The notes under the pieces: generated by a model | The model's input: the letters and a program-made list of their open reading frames with translations, nothing else | Told to the model about the DNA's origin: nothing | The model's database searches: none | In this document: piece by piece, positions 11,922 to 23,540 of the stretch | Numbering within the stretch: position 1 is the stretch's first letter | How the letters are laid out: every line of letters starts with the position of its first letter | Source: Eudorina sp. 2006-703-Eu-15 | Lineage: Eukaryota; Chlorophyta; Chlorophyceae; Chlamydomonadales; Volvocaceae | Direction of reading: 5' to 3' | Length of the DNA: 64,000 bases | NCBI GenBank assembly: GCA_003117195.1 | Contig: BDSI01000027.1 | Location: 558,001-622,000, forward strand | Program-made: the position numbers and the translations under genes

Positions 11922-14376
11922 ATGCAAAGCGTTTTTCGTAGGCCCACATCCTACAAGTGCACGCGAGTGGCAATTTTGCACGGGCGGCATTCTTATAGAG
12001 TTCCAGTCCTACGCGCAAGCCGCCATAGGTCTTTGACGCCAGTCACATCACGAGATGTAGGTTTTCCATACTCTAATGAATTCGTCTTGGAGGATGGCAA
12101 GGTAGTGGATTCGGCGACAGTCGTGCAACTCCTTACACCCTTTGCCCTTGAGGACCGGGTTCGTCGAATTGAGGACGTTGTCCGTAATCGCACGTTCTCT
12201 GTGCTGCCCATCGTTGAGGGTGAGTAGGAAATGCATTGAGATCCGTTGTCGTGGTGGGTTGGCCGTGTGTGCGGCAAACCGCTGCGATCGCGGCTTTTGT
12301 GACTAACGGTAACGGTAACGCTTGACACGCTGCGGCATAGAGGCAATCAGCCCCCGAGGCATGAAATTATCGTGCCGTCAAACTCGCAAACCAGGATTTG
12401 GGCAGCGTTTATCCCAACCGGCTTCGTACGCTGCCGCAGGCTTGTATGACATGGGCAACCTTGCAGCCGTGTGCCGAACAGCAGACGGTGAGCGCCGTAC
12501 TTGATACTTACTTTTGGACAATTGAAGTCGCCCCCACTAAAGTACTCCATTTTCCTGCAGCTTTGGGCTATGGTGCCGTACATTGCGTCAACAGAGGGTA
12601 GGTGCCTTGGCCACAACCAACCCAACCTTCCCGTCGTAAACTGGCCAACCGTCACCGCCACACCCCAGCTTCGGCATCCTGAGAACGACATTCCTAAAGG
12701 GATGCCGTGACTTGTCGTCTGGCTGCTGATGTTATGGTGCGACTTCGGCAGCGATTGCGGGTTCCGGCTTGGGCTCACAAGGAAACGATTATTGCCTTTT
12801 AGGTGTATGATCCCCAATCCATCTATTATTCCTTGTGGTGATCCCTGACGGCCATCCGGCAGGGATAACAAGTACAAGGTGTCGCAGCGCACAGCAGCTG
12901 GCGCAGACAAATGGCTGGTGAGGCGGGCGCACAGCACCTTGCTGACGTGGGACTACGAAGCCCGTTGGCTGCGAGCCGAGCTGCGTTGCGGCCGCGCGCT
13001 GGCACTCGGGGCTGCCATGTGGTGCAGCATCCACACCACATACGTGATCCGATGATTCGTTGGTCTCTGCGGGCGTTGCGAAAGGGGCGCGGCGTCCCGG
13101 GGATGCAGTGGCCTGTACGGCATTAATCATCGCCGCTGCCTGCCGCTGTCAGTCCGCGGACCACGGACCTGTGCCCAGGTGCGGCAGCCCTCAGCCGTGC
13201 AGCCCCGCAGGCCAGCACCCCTTCATCCCGTCTCAACACCGCCGTGTCCGGTGCCTGTCGATCCTCCCACCATACATCTGAGCCCGCCCTTCCTTAAACC
13301 CCGACCTCCACCGCCTGGCGGGGCCCCAGGACGTCAAGATGTGGGACAGCACCACGGAATGCCTATCCGCGGTGAGAGCCGCCGGCTACCAGATCGTCAC
13401 CACCCATTTGTCGAAAAGCTCCGTGTCAATCGAGGACGTCGATTGGAGTCGCCCCACGGCCTTCGTCCTGGGCAATGAAAAGTTCGGGGTCAGCGAGGAG
13501 GCTGTGGAGATGGCGGACGCCTGCGCCATCATCCCGATGGCGGGGATGGTGGAGTCGTTCAACATCTCGGTTGCGTCCGCGCTCATCATGTACGCGGCGC
13601 GGCAGCATCGGATACAGCGGCTGGGGGCGCATGCGGACCTGAGCGAGGAGCAGCAGACGGCGCTCAAGGCGGTCATGCTCAGCAAGACGGTGGTGGGTGG
13701 CGGGTCGGTGTGGGGAGGGGAGGGGAGGCGCTGTGGAGCCATCGACCGGACAGGAACAGCCGCAATGTCACATCTGAAGCCCTTTCCGTTTGTGGGGATG
13801 TGGAGCTTGTGGTCGTGACGCGCCGAAGTGTAGTCGGTGCAAGCGTGCCATGGTTGCAGACTTACAGTGGGATCCAGGCCCGAGAAGAGCGTGGAACAGG
13901 CGGGCCACGTGGGCCAACCACTGACCACCAGCGTGGAAGGAAGGACCAGCGGAATGTGGGGGCTGGTGGGGCGGCGGGTGGAAGCGAGGAACAGCGTGCA
14001 CCTTGCCTCAATGTCCCACCGGCCTCTGGTTCTTATTCGAAACCGAATGCGCAAGTGTGTCCCTACCGAATGTGTATGTATTTAGCAAAGGAGCCCGGCC
14101 GGGTGTATACGGTATGTCCGTGTGTTCGTACTTGGATCCACGAGTGTACGGTGCGCCATGGGCTATGCCTTGAAGGATGCACACAAGACGCCTTGTGCAT
14201 GTCTTCATTGTTCGCCTCTACCCCGGCGCTTGATCGTGAACCCACAGAGGGAGAGCAAGACGGTACTTTCGGAGCTGCTCAGCCGGCCTGTCCCACAGTG
14301 GCAAGCAGCCGCGGTCAAGGCAACGGCCAAACAGGCGGCGTTGTACGAAGCAGCGGTTGCTGCTCGGAAGAGCTGA
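11922..14376 (+). CDS. SpoU/TrmH-family RNA 2'-O-methyltransferase, organelle-targeted
   Basis: A predicted 309-residue SPOUT methyltransferase that would transfer methyl from S-adenosylmethionine to a ribose 2'-OH of tRNA or rRNA. Six exons join in phase: 11922-12219, 12440-12487, 12561-12597, 12863-12917, 13330-13692 and 14248-14376. The first SpoU motif is assembled across introns (GLYDMGNLAAVCRTADALGYG, from about residue 100). It is followed by KYKVSQRTAAGADKW, then FVLGNEKFGVSEE (Asn195, Glu196) and IIPMAGMVESFNISVASA (Asn224). These are motifs 2 and 3, which form the knotted SAM site. The first 50 or so residues are Arg/Ser-rich and acid-poor, as in a chloroplast or mitochondrial presequence. 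A basic Ala-rich helix ends the protein. The base and RNA modified cannot be told from sequence. The exon 5 donor could instead lie 3 nt upstream. Confidence 0.93.
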
Positions 14377-15807
14377 GCTATGTTCGGCGACGGTATCACG
14401 CTGTTTTGCTACTGCTGTCATCTTTAAACTTTTAGGGCGTTTTGAGTTGGGGCGCCTTTCTGTGTATATATACCTCCCCAGGGAGACACTGACGAACATT
14501 GCTGGACCATCGAAATCCATGCCGTGCAGACGTGCGTGTTGCACGAGAGGCACGCGGATGTCTAGACGATGTGAATATGACTGGCGGCTAATGGCTTATT
14601 TGCCATGCACCCTGCTGTTAAATGCAATGACGCCAGGAGCGTCAAGACGTATAGCCTCCGCGTCCTTTGCAACCCGCGGCGTCGGACAACACCCACGGCA
14701 CATACTCGCCCCCAGATGTGACGGTTTGATGTGACGCGTCTGAACTGTGGGACGATGTCGGCCCTTGTCGGCGCTTGTGCGGCACAACTTCGCTATCCTT
14801 GCCGTCTGCCAGCAGCGACCCGACTCGGGGCGCTCTCCTCCGAAATCCATCGCACGGGCAAAGCTTGACCCCGACAGCCGCCGCCCGATCAGAGCCACAT
14901 TCAGTCAACTGCTGTATAGAGCAACATCCATCCTCCTTAGCTCGCCGCTCCTCCTCAGCCTCCTCTCCACCCGCCTCGGAGCACATGAATGCCACAAGCG
15001 GAGCCAGCTCAGGGCCGCTCGAAAAACGCGACAAGTACACTGCACTCCGCGCGCGCCCCTGCCGTTGCGCAGAGAAGCTCCCATGCCGCACACACTCACA
15101 TGCGCACACAACAGCATACACACAAACAGTAACACACGCGCACACAGCCTCGCGCACACACCACACAATGCACGCATCCTGCACTGGCCGACGCTACTCG
15201 CTCGCACTGGCGCAAGCCAGCCGGGAAGCCGACGACACCGCGCAGGAGCCCCGGTTGCTCCTTGGAAAGACGCACCGCGCCCAGCACATGACCCCACCTC
15301 CCTTGCACTATCCTGGCCCTGTAGCCCGCAGGTCGGCGCTGCCATGTCCGTGAGTGTCCGTCAGACGGAACCCGATCCCTCGCCCCATGCTGGCGCCCAG
15401 GACCCCTAGATCCTCACCAGAGGGTCAGGGGCCCGAGCCTCGGACAGCCAGAGGAACCTCAGCAATCGTCACGGCGAAGGGCGCGCCCGGACCCCAATGC
15501 GCCCAGCAATGCTCTGGGCTCTGAAAGGGACGCACCCCCGCCCCCGCGCACAAGTGACAGCAGCGCGATGAGCCGCGCAGTAACACATCGCGGCACTGCA
15601 CACACAGCGGACGGCGTTGGGACGGACGAATGGTAACAACATCCAGCACAAATCGACAGACGCATCAACACGTCAAAGGAAAAGAGAGACACGCATCTAT
15701 GAACGCTGCCGCAACCAGGGCCGGCACCCATGCGACACCACCTCCACAGCCGAGGCACGACCTACGACTCAGCAGTGCCCCGTAAAAAACGAGTTATCCG
15801 GGCAACG
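14377..15807. other. Convergent intergenic interval
   Basis: This holds the 3' flanks of the methyltransferase (+) and the zinc-finger/UBA-like gene (-). I see no gene. A CA-rich low-complexity patch lies at about 15085-15180. No TGTAA poly(A) motif is obvious for either gene. Confidence 0.5.
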
Positions 15808-18800
15808 TCAACGCACATTGATCAGGGCCATTATGGAGCTGAGGTCGTTGTCCCCGTCCCCATGGGCTGCAGGCTCGGACTCCCCCAGGGTGGCGGCGCC
15901 TGGTGGACCGAACAGCAGCCCCGTAGGGCCCTCTTGCCGCTGCACATCTGACGCCGCAAGGCTCGTCCACCGGCTGCCGTACCCGCACAGCGAATCGAGC
16001 TGCGACTCGGTCGACGGCGGCTTGCTGAGCGCCGACGCAAAGGAGAAGTTGCCCGTGCTGTGTTCGACGCTGCCGTAGAGCCCCTGCGCGGAGCCGCCCG
16101 TCCCTTGGCCCTGACTCGCCATCCCCGCGCCGCTGTGATGGTGATGATGGTACCCGTTGCTGCCCAACCAGGTGGTCAGCGTCGGCGTGTTCAGTTCCCC
16201 CGTCGCCGAGCAACCCAGGCCACGGTGTGGCGTCAAGTTGCCGCTGTCCTGCACTGAGAAGGGCGAGTCCAGGACGGGGTCCGCGGAGAAGCCCCCACTG
16301 CCGCTTGCCGCCTGCTCCTCCTCCAGTGCGGCCGCTCGCCCCGGTTTGCTATGCAGCCAATGGAGCAGCCGACTCGTATTTCGGCCGCCAGGACCGCTTG
16401 CCACCGCACCAGGCGTTCGCGCGCAGTAGCCTTGCTGCCGCGCTTCCTGGCTGAGGTATCCGTTCTGCCAACCCGACGCCCCAAGCACCACCCCACCCCG
16501 CAGGAAGCCCGACGTGATCGCGTCAGCCACGCCATAACCGCTGCCGCCACCGTTGCTGCACCCCACTGGCTCGTCCTGTAGCCGCACGCCGAAGTGACTG
16601 CTGCGCGACTGCTGTTGCTTCTGCTGCTGCGCTGCGGCCGCCTCGCTGTCGTGCACGCTCGCCCCACCGTCCAGAGAGCTAATCGAATAGTACGACGGGG
16701 AGCCGCGCAGCGCCATGCCGTTGCTATGCCCGCTCACCATGCCGCTGCCGCTGCCGCTACTCACCCGGAGGCCGCCAGCGCGTGACGTGCCCGCCGTCGC
16801 GGCCATCGACGCCGCACCCGCCGCTGAGGCCGACCCCGACGGCGCCGCGAGCATCCGCTCCATGGCGGTGTTGGCAGCCGTCTGGACGTCACCGTTGCAG
16901 TCCAGTACGCACTGCTGCAACAGCTCGGTGGGCACGCCCATGGCTGCCTGCAGATCGTGCAGCTGCTGGAGCTCCTCAGAGATATCGATCTCCGACTCGG
17001 CGGCGGAGGCGCTCTCTGCCGCGGCGGTCAGCACGCTCTCCGGCGGCGCCGCGGCGGCGTCCGCGCCCGCCACTAGAAGCCACTCCAGAGCTGCCAACAG
17101 GTTGCTGCCGAAGCGCTGCACCGCGGCTGCCGCCACATACTCTAGAGCGCCCAAACGCTGCAACTGAGTTATCAGCGACAGGAACTTCCGGGCCACAATG
17201 CAGTTGATGCAGAGCTCCTCCATGACAGCCGCCTCTTCTGCCTCTGCAATGTGGTGGACCTGCTCAGGTTCCTCCGAACCACGGGACGGCTGACGATGGT
17301 GGTGCGCGCCGCTGACCAGGCCACGGCCGCTGCCGGACACGGCCCCGCCGGCCTCCTCGTCCGCCTGGCGCGTGCCGACGCTGTGTCCCGCGGCGGTTGC
17401 AGCGGCCGCAGCGACCCCGACCCCGTCCTGGGATGCACCGGCGGGCGCGTCGGGCAGGTCCGGTCCCCCCGCTGCGCGTTCCCCTGCACCCCCTTGTTGC
17501 GGCTCCCCCGAAGCGCTGAGCGGCGACTTCTTCTTCTCGATCCGTTTCAGGTTCTTCTTTTGCGCTTTCGTAAGCTTGGGTTCTTTGGCCTCCTCGTCAA
17601 CGAACTCCGCCCCCACAAGGTGGGCCTCGGCGCCACGTGACGATGAGCTCGTCGACGCTGTCGCCCCAGAACCAGCCGCCCCCGCCCCCGCTGCTGCCAA
17701 GCCGGTGGCCGCGCTCGGTTGCGCATCTGATGACACGCTGGTTCGCCCGCTGCTGCCCACCGCACCTGCACCGGACCCAGCGGAACCGCCCAGTCCAGAA
17801 CTTGCCCCGACAGTGCTTGTGGCTGCTGCGGCCGACACGGCTGATGTGCTTGTCCCCATCCCGGCTGCTGAAGACCCAGAGGCGGTGCCTGCCCCAGATG
17901 TTGACGCTGCTGCACCGCCCGAGCCAACTGTCGACGCCCCCGCTGCTGATGTCGAGGCCGCACCCGCAGCCGCGCCTCTTGACCCTGCTGCTGAGGCGGG
18001 CGGCAACGTGGATGCGGAGCCGACCGCCTGCTGCGCTGCTGGCTGCTGCTGAGTGGACTGGGCATGCTGTTGCTGCTGGGAGCTGCTGGACGCTGTTGCT
18101 GCTGCTAGTCCCCCCGATGATGAGGAGGCACCACCCCATGCGGAGGGCGGCGACCCGGGCCGGTTGGAAGCTGCTTCCCGAGACGTCTGCCAAGAGGATG
18201 TCGTCGACCCCGACCCTGCTGCTCCCGAAGCAGAGAAGAGAGCCGCAGCGGAGGTCTGCTGCGACGCCGCCGCCGCCGCCCCAAGAGCGGGCCAAACTGG
18301 CGTGGGCGGCGTCACGGGCTGCGGCACCGCCGGCGCCGGCTTGACGGCCGCTTGGCTGGTTGTTTGCCCCACTGCCGTTTTCCCTGCCGCCTGCTTCTTG
18401 CCTGCTGCTTGTTGAAGGAGCTGTTGAAACTGCGGCAGCTGCGACATCATCGTGGGCTGCGGACTGAGGACCATAGGTTCCGTCGCCGGCGAGGGTGGCT
18501 TGCCCCACGCCGACGGAGTAGCGGAGTTCGCCGGTTTTGAGGGTCCCGCAGCTGAGCTGGCCAGCATTTGGAGATCCCCTTTGGAGCCCTGCGTGGATAG
18601 GGAGGTATTTGCTGCAGACAACCCCAGCTCACGCCGCGCCAGCGCAACCTGCTCTGCAAGCTTCTGTTTGGCGACCGCCTCCGGGCGTGGCGGCAGCGCC
18701 GCTGCGTCCTTGCGCACCGCCTTTGAGCCTAGTGCGAGCGCAGGTGCTGCCACGGCTGACGCCGCAGCTGCCGGCTTGGCAGCGGGCGGCGCTCTGTCGG

Positions 18801-19549
18801 GTGGACGGCGACATCACGAGCAGGTACAAAAGGTTATCGCTGGCGAGAACAAGCAATCGCACGCCACAGCATACAACGCATGTATAGTGCAATGACTCAC
18901 TTTGTCGGAGCTGTGCTTTTGCTGTCCTTGCCAGCATCCGGTTTGGCATCCTCTTTTGTCTTGCCCGCTTTTCCATTTTGTGTTGCTGCTGCAGCAGGCT
19001 TTGCTGGTCGTTGAGGCTCTACCACTACCGCCTGCAGAATGGGGAGGTTAGGAGCTTGAGTATTGGTGAGGGAAGGGAGCGCTACACAGACGTGCGTACC
19101 GCAAGCTTGGTCTTCTTCTTGTCCTCGTTGCGGGGGTGTATAGGATGCGATTTGTCGATCTATAGGAATGGGAGTGCGAAACTAATTATGACAATCTCAT
19201 AAAACAGCAAACTCAGGCAGATCCTCGGTGAGGGCTTACCCGTCCGGGGCACGCCTGGTCGAACCGTGTGCCCTTTCCACACCCTCGAGGACATTTGAAG
19301 CCCGTCTTGCGATTCCTGTCAGGCAAGGACGTTTATGCTGATGACACGACCTACAGCGCGAAACATTCGCGCCGCAACAACCCACTTTTCGAGTTTGTTG
19401 GACTTCAAATATTTTTCCAAGCATTCTTGATGATAAAGTCCACCTTCGCAGTGTTGATACGTGCACGTCAGCCAGTTGCATTCTTGCAGACTCGCGTCTG
19501 AAGGCGCTCCACATAGGTCGCAGACACCTTGGCTAATCTCAACTGCCAT
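15808..19549 (-). CDS. Large zinc-finger and UBA-like domain protein
   Basis: A predicted 1138-residue protein. Five exons join in phase: 19549-19386, 19315-19240, 19159-19100, 19031-18901 and 18793-15808. Residues 8-80 form a Cys/His cluster resembling a RING- or PHD-type zinc finger: C10, C13, C24, C29, C34, H40, C43, then C63, C67 and C77, spread over exons 1-2. A lysine-rich linker follows, then a long Ala/Ser/Gly/Gln-rich region, a basic segment near residue 550 (TKAQKKNLKRIEKKK), and a UBA-like helical segment near residues 745-790 (LQAAMGVPTELLQQCVLDCN). The last 350 residues are low complexity. Zinc finger plus UBA suggests a ubiquitin-linked adaptor or ligase, but neither activity is proven. 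The start at 19549 is the ATG just before the first Cys pair. Divergent from the lumen-protein gene, 491 bp away. Confidence 0.8.
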
Positions 19550-20040
19550 TTAGCCTACAGCCGTCCGTTCGTGTTGTTAAAGTCTATGCTGGTGCAGCTA
19601 TGCCCTTGGCTCTCTCCTCTCTCGAGGAACGATTGCCGTACACGTCCCTTCACATTTCTTCTTTTGTGAAGGAAGATAAATGCACCTGCTGAGCCTTGTT
19701 AAAGTGGCTATCTTGTATCTGTAGATACTCCCGATTTACAAACACGTTGTCTTCTTCAACCCGCTCCATATCTCCTCTTCACACCCTGTCGCTGTTATAC
19801 AGTCGCCCACTACAATTACATTTCTCACTCTCCCGAAGTACCTTGTGCTACGCCACGCGCGTTGTGACACTATCAACCGCAGTATACGGTACTCAGGCTC
19901 GAAAACCGACGAAATCAAAGCCCAGCTGCGTTGCCAGCACATGCTCTCCCATAGATAGGTTGCGGCGAGCCACTTGCGGGTTAGACAGCTTAGCGAAGGT
20001 GCTCCGGACCTCTGGCCGGCCTCGGCCCTGCTCGTCACTC
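19550..20040. promoter_or_regulatory. Shared upstream region of a divergent gene pair
   Basis: 491 bp between the start codons of the zinc-finger/UBA-like gene (-) and the lumen-protein gene (+). A plus-strand frame upstream of 20041 is open and contains the chosen ATG, so a longer N-terminus cannot be excluded. No specific promoter element is recognised. Confidence 0.45.
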
Positions 20041-23000
20041 ATGAAGACGACGGCGCTGAGCGCGAAGTGCGGGCCCAAAGACTCATTTGGGCCACGCTGC
20101 GCAGCAGAACGACCGCGTAGGTTCCGTCTTCAGGCCTTCCGAAATGGCCACGAGTTCGAGGAGCGTAGCTTGGGGCATGGTGCAGGCAGCTGCTCGGCCC
20201 AGCCAACAGCACCACCGGAGCCTTCAGCCGCGGCCATCCGCCAGTCGGTAACGGATCGCGGGTCAGACGAGGCGGCCTCCTGTGCTGCCACATCCCAGCC
20301 ATGCACCCGCGCACTACGACTCAGCCGCCGAGGAATGGGGGCCCTGCTGCTAGCGGCTGGTGGCGTCTACGGTGCGTTGGAGAACGGCGATTCCGCTGAC
20401 GACCGCGCCCAACTGGCGGTGTCTGTTGTCCCCCCGCTCTCTTTGCGTATCAGCTTCAGTTATGGCGGGAAACGGGTTCTACACGCGCAGCACCCTGAAA
20501 TCTGAGAGACGACAGAGATTGGTCGAGGTTCAGGCGGGTGTTGATGTAGATGTTACATTGCTGTAGTTTATCTCTCAGGAGGTAGACGCAACCGCGGCAG
20601 GACGGCACGGTGCAGGAAGATACAAGTCACCACAAGAATTTCTCCGTCCTAAGCCTTGTAGCCCCTAAGCGGTAGCCCCCTCGCACTGGCACTGGCCGTA
20701 GTCCTAGCCCGTATCACCTTTGGGAATGGTCTGTCCTGCCTTCGGTGGGAGGTATCGGTGGCCAGCAGCCAAGGTCCAGAGTGTCGTTTACAAATACACG
20801 GCGACACAGCCTTGTGTGGCGAGCAGCCGCGTGTGTTCGGGTGCCGGGTGCCGGATGCTAACCGCAGGCGGGCTGCTGCCGTCGCTCCTTGGGCCGGCGC
20901 AGGCAGCTAGGCCACCGCCACCGAAGCCGCTTCCGCCCTGCAACGGACCCCTGTACGGTCAGCTGGCGGCTGACCTGACGCGGGCGGTGTACTCCTCCGT
21001 CGTCAAGCTGCAGGTGCATGGGTGGGCGGGTGGGTTGTGTGGGTGGGTGGGTTGGGTACGTGGGCGCGCTGATAAGTGAGAGGTTGTCTGGGTAGCTGAA
21101 TGGGAGGTCGGATGGGGTGCGGAGTGGGTGGGTGGGTGGCTGAGTGGGAGTGGCTGAATGTGTTCACCAGGGGCCAACACCGTCCATACTTGGAAGAGGC
21201 ATGGCTTGGCGGGTGGGTCAGGGAGGCGCACGCAAGTATGTCGCATCGAGCGCACATCGCTCCACCTGTCCGGCCGCCACTCAATCGCTCCCCCTCTCCC
21301 TCCCTCGCGCCCTTCAGGTTATGGACGAGGAGGACTTCCAGCGGGAGAACTTCAAGCTGCGGGAGCGGGAGTACAGGTACGGGGCTGGCGGTAGGGACAC
21401 CGCAGCACCCTGGGGCCCGTCCCCTCGGGCCCGTCTTGCCGCCGTCGACCGCCCCATGTACCCCAGGTCGTTCCCTCCCGTATCTCCCATCCCACCCTAT
21501 CCGCAAGCGCCACCTCCTCATCCTCGCTGCCCACGTCTCCCTATCGGGGCCACCTGCTCACCGGCGGGGATTACGCGGTGTGTGGTGTTGCGGGCCCCGG
21601 CCCGATCCTCCGGGTCTTGAGTCAGCCGAATCAAGGATATGCCCTACCAGCCAGCCTTAGCTGCCAGCATGCCGGCCTGCCACCCTTCCGGCGATGATGG
21701 CTCCAATCGCCCGGGCTGCCAGCATGCCAAGCCCTACCTAGCCCGGACCCTAGCCCGGGCTGCCAGCACGCCAAGCCGACCTTTTCACCTCACCCCATGC
21801 TGAGTTGATAGCTTGCCCTGTAGCTGTGCCGGGTCCACCACCGGCACGACCACCTTCGTAACCCTGCTCACAATGCCCATGGTGGCTCCGGTGGAGATAG
21901 CCCTAGCCTGCCAGTTGGGGCGCAGTGCATCTGCCCCAGGACGTTGGCCAGCACGGCTCACCATGACACTCACCCAAGGGTGCTGTCGGTCCAGAGCTTC
22001 ATTTCCTCCGGGGATTGCAGTGCATGGCAGCCAGCGGTCCCTTCGCGCCTCCCCTCCCCTCCCCACCACACCGACGCCTACACCGTCGTCGTCGCTGGCG
22101 ATCTATGGTACTGTGCCAATTTCTCCGGTCGAACCGTCGCTCTGGCAGCAGCGCATTTTGAAAATGTCTCTACCAATTTCCTATACCCCTCCCCTCCCCT
22201 CCCCGCCCCGCCCCCGGGGCCCACCCCACCGCACCTCACCGCCACCGCTACCGCCAGGTACTACGCGGCGGCCAACCGGCCCCAGCTGCCGTTGCTGCCC
22301 GACCTGGCGGACAACACGGGCGGCCTGTCTAACCCCGCCTACTTCAACTTCATACACTACTGCCTGTGGAAGGTCGTCTACCGCCACGTGACGGCGCCAG
22401 AGGCCCGGGAGGCCTTCGCGCGCGCTGCGGCCGCGGCCTTCCTCGACCTAGCCCGGGTGGACCAGCAGCTGGAGGCGCACATCGCACGAAAGGTCGGCGG
22501 TGGGGGTGACGGTGCCGCGGCGGCAGGCGCTGCCGCAGCGACCCCAGCAGCAGCAGCCGGAGCAGCAGTTCCCGGTGGGTGGTCGAGTGCAACAGTCCTT
22601 GCCCGAGTGCGTGTGGCGGGGTGACTTGCACGTGCTTAGCGCGGTCAGGGCCGCGCGGGGCGGTGTCTCTGCCCGCCGACTTTCCACCCCGCGGTCTGCC
22701 GCACTCGTTGCGGGGGTGGCCTGGTGCCCAGCGCCAGCCACCCAATTGTCGCACCGCATTCAGCCTCACGGTTTCCAAGGGTTCGGGGCTCGCTTCCTCT
22801 GAAGCGCCTCCAACCGCCTGAACCCCCCCCCCCGTGCAATGTGCGTCCTGCCCCCCATCCGGCGTGTGTCCCGCCTGCCCCACGTCCCTTCAGCGGTGAT
22901 CCATACGGTGGTCCTGCCCTTCCTGGAGCTGCTGCGGGCGGGCGGATACATTTGCTGCTACCAGATTGTCCTGGGGAGCCATCCGGGCTCTTGGCCCCAG

Positions 23001-23540
23001 GACTGGATGGTCAGCCAGCCCGTGGTGCTATCCCTGCTGGAGGACGGGGAAGGGGATCGCGCCGAAGACCCGAAGGGAGGGGCCGGAGACCGGGACGACG
23101 GGGCGAGGCCGGGCCCGGAACCGGCCTCGGACCGGGAGTTCCTGTTTCAGCTGAAGCTGCACCGGCCCGCCGACATCCTGGGCAGCGTGGCGCTTCGCTC
23201 CGAGGAGGGCGGCGCCTGGCCGCACACGGTGTCGTCCTGCCTGCAGCTGCTGCTGGAGCGAAGGGCGGGATACCAGGCAGGGCCAGCAGCGACGACGGGG
23301 CCGGGACTAGGCGCCGAGCCCGCTGCCCAACAGCAGCGGAAAGAACAACAGGAGGCGTTGGCGGGGGCGAGCAAGGACCGTGCAGCGGAGTGCGACGAAT
23401 TTTTTTACCAGGACCAGTGGCAGGGCCCTGCGAGTCTGGCGGACAAGCTGCTGCTCTTTTTCGGGGACCCCCTGGAGCAGGTGGGCGTGGACTTCGTTCC
23501 CACGACCCTGGTGCAGAACTGGCGACTGCGGGGACAGTGA
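20041..23540 (+). CDS. Predicted thylakoid-lumen protein of unknown function (Tat signal)
   Basis: A predicted 499-residue protein. Five exons close in phase: 20041-20371, 20868-21013, 21318-21376, 22258-22574 and 22894-23540. The N-terminus reads as a bipartite chloroplast-lumen signal. About 90 residues of Ser/Arg/Ala-rich transit peptide are followed by twin Arg96-Arg97, a hydrophobic stretch (GALLLAAGGVY, then GGLLPSLLGP across the first intron) and an AQAA cleavage site near residue 124. The mature part has an acidic/basic helix (DEEDFQRENFKLREREYR), a segment LSNPAYFNFIHYCLWKVVY, then an Ala/Gly linker and a C-terminal domain containing VLPFLELLRAGGYICCYQIV. I do not recognise the family, and no catalytic motif is visible. 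The exon 4 donor at 22574 was chosen by phase and GTGGGT context; a slightly earlier donor would shorten the Ala/Gly linker. The import route is inferred from the signal alone. Confidence 0.75.
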
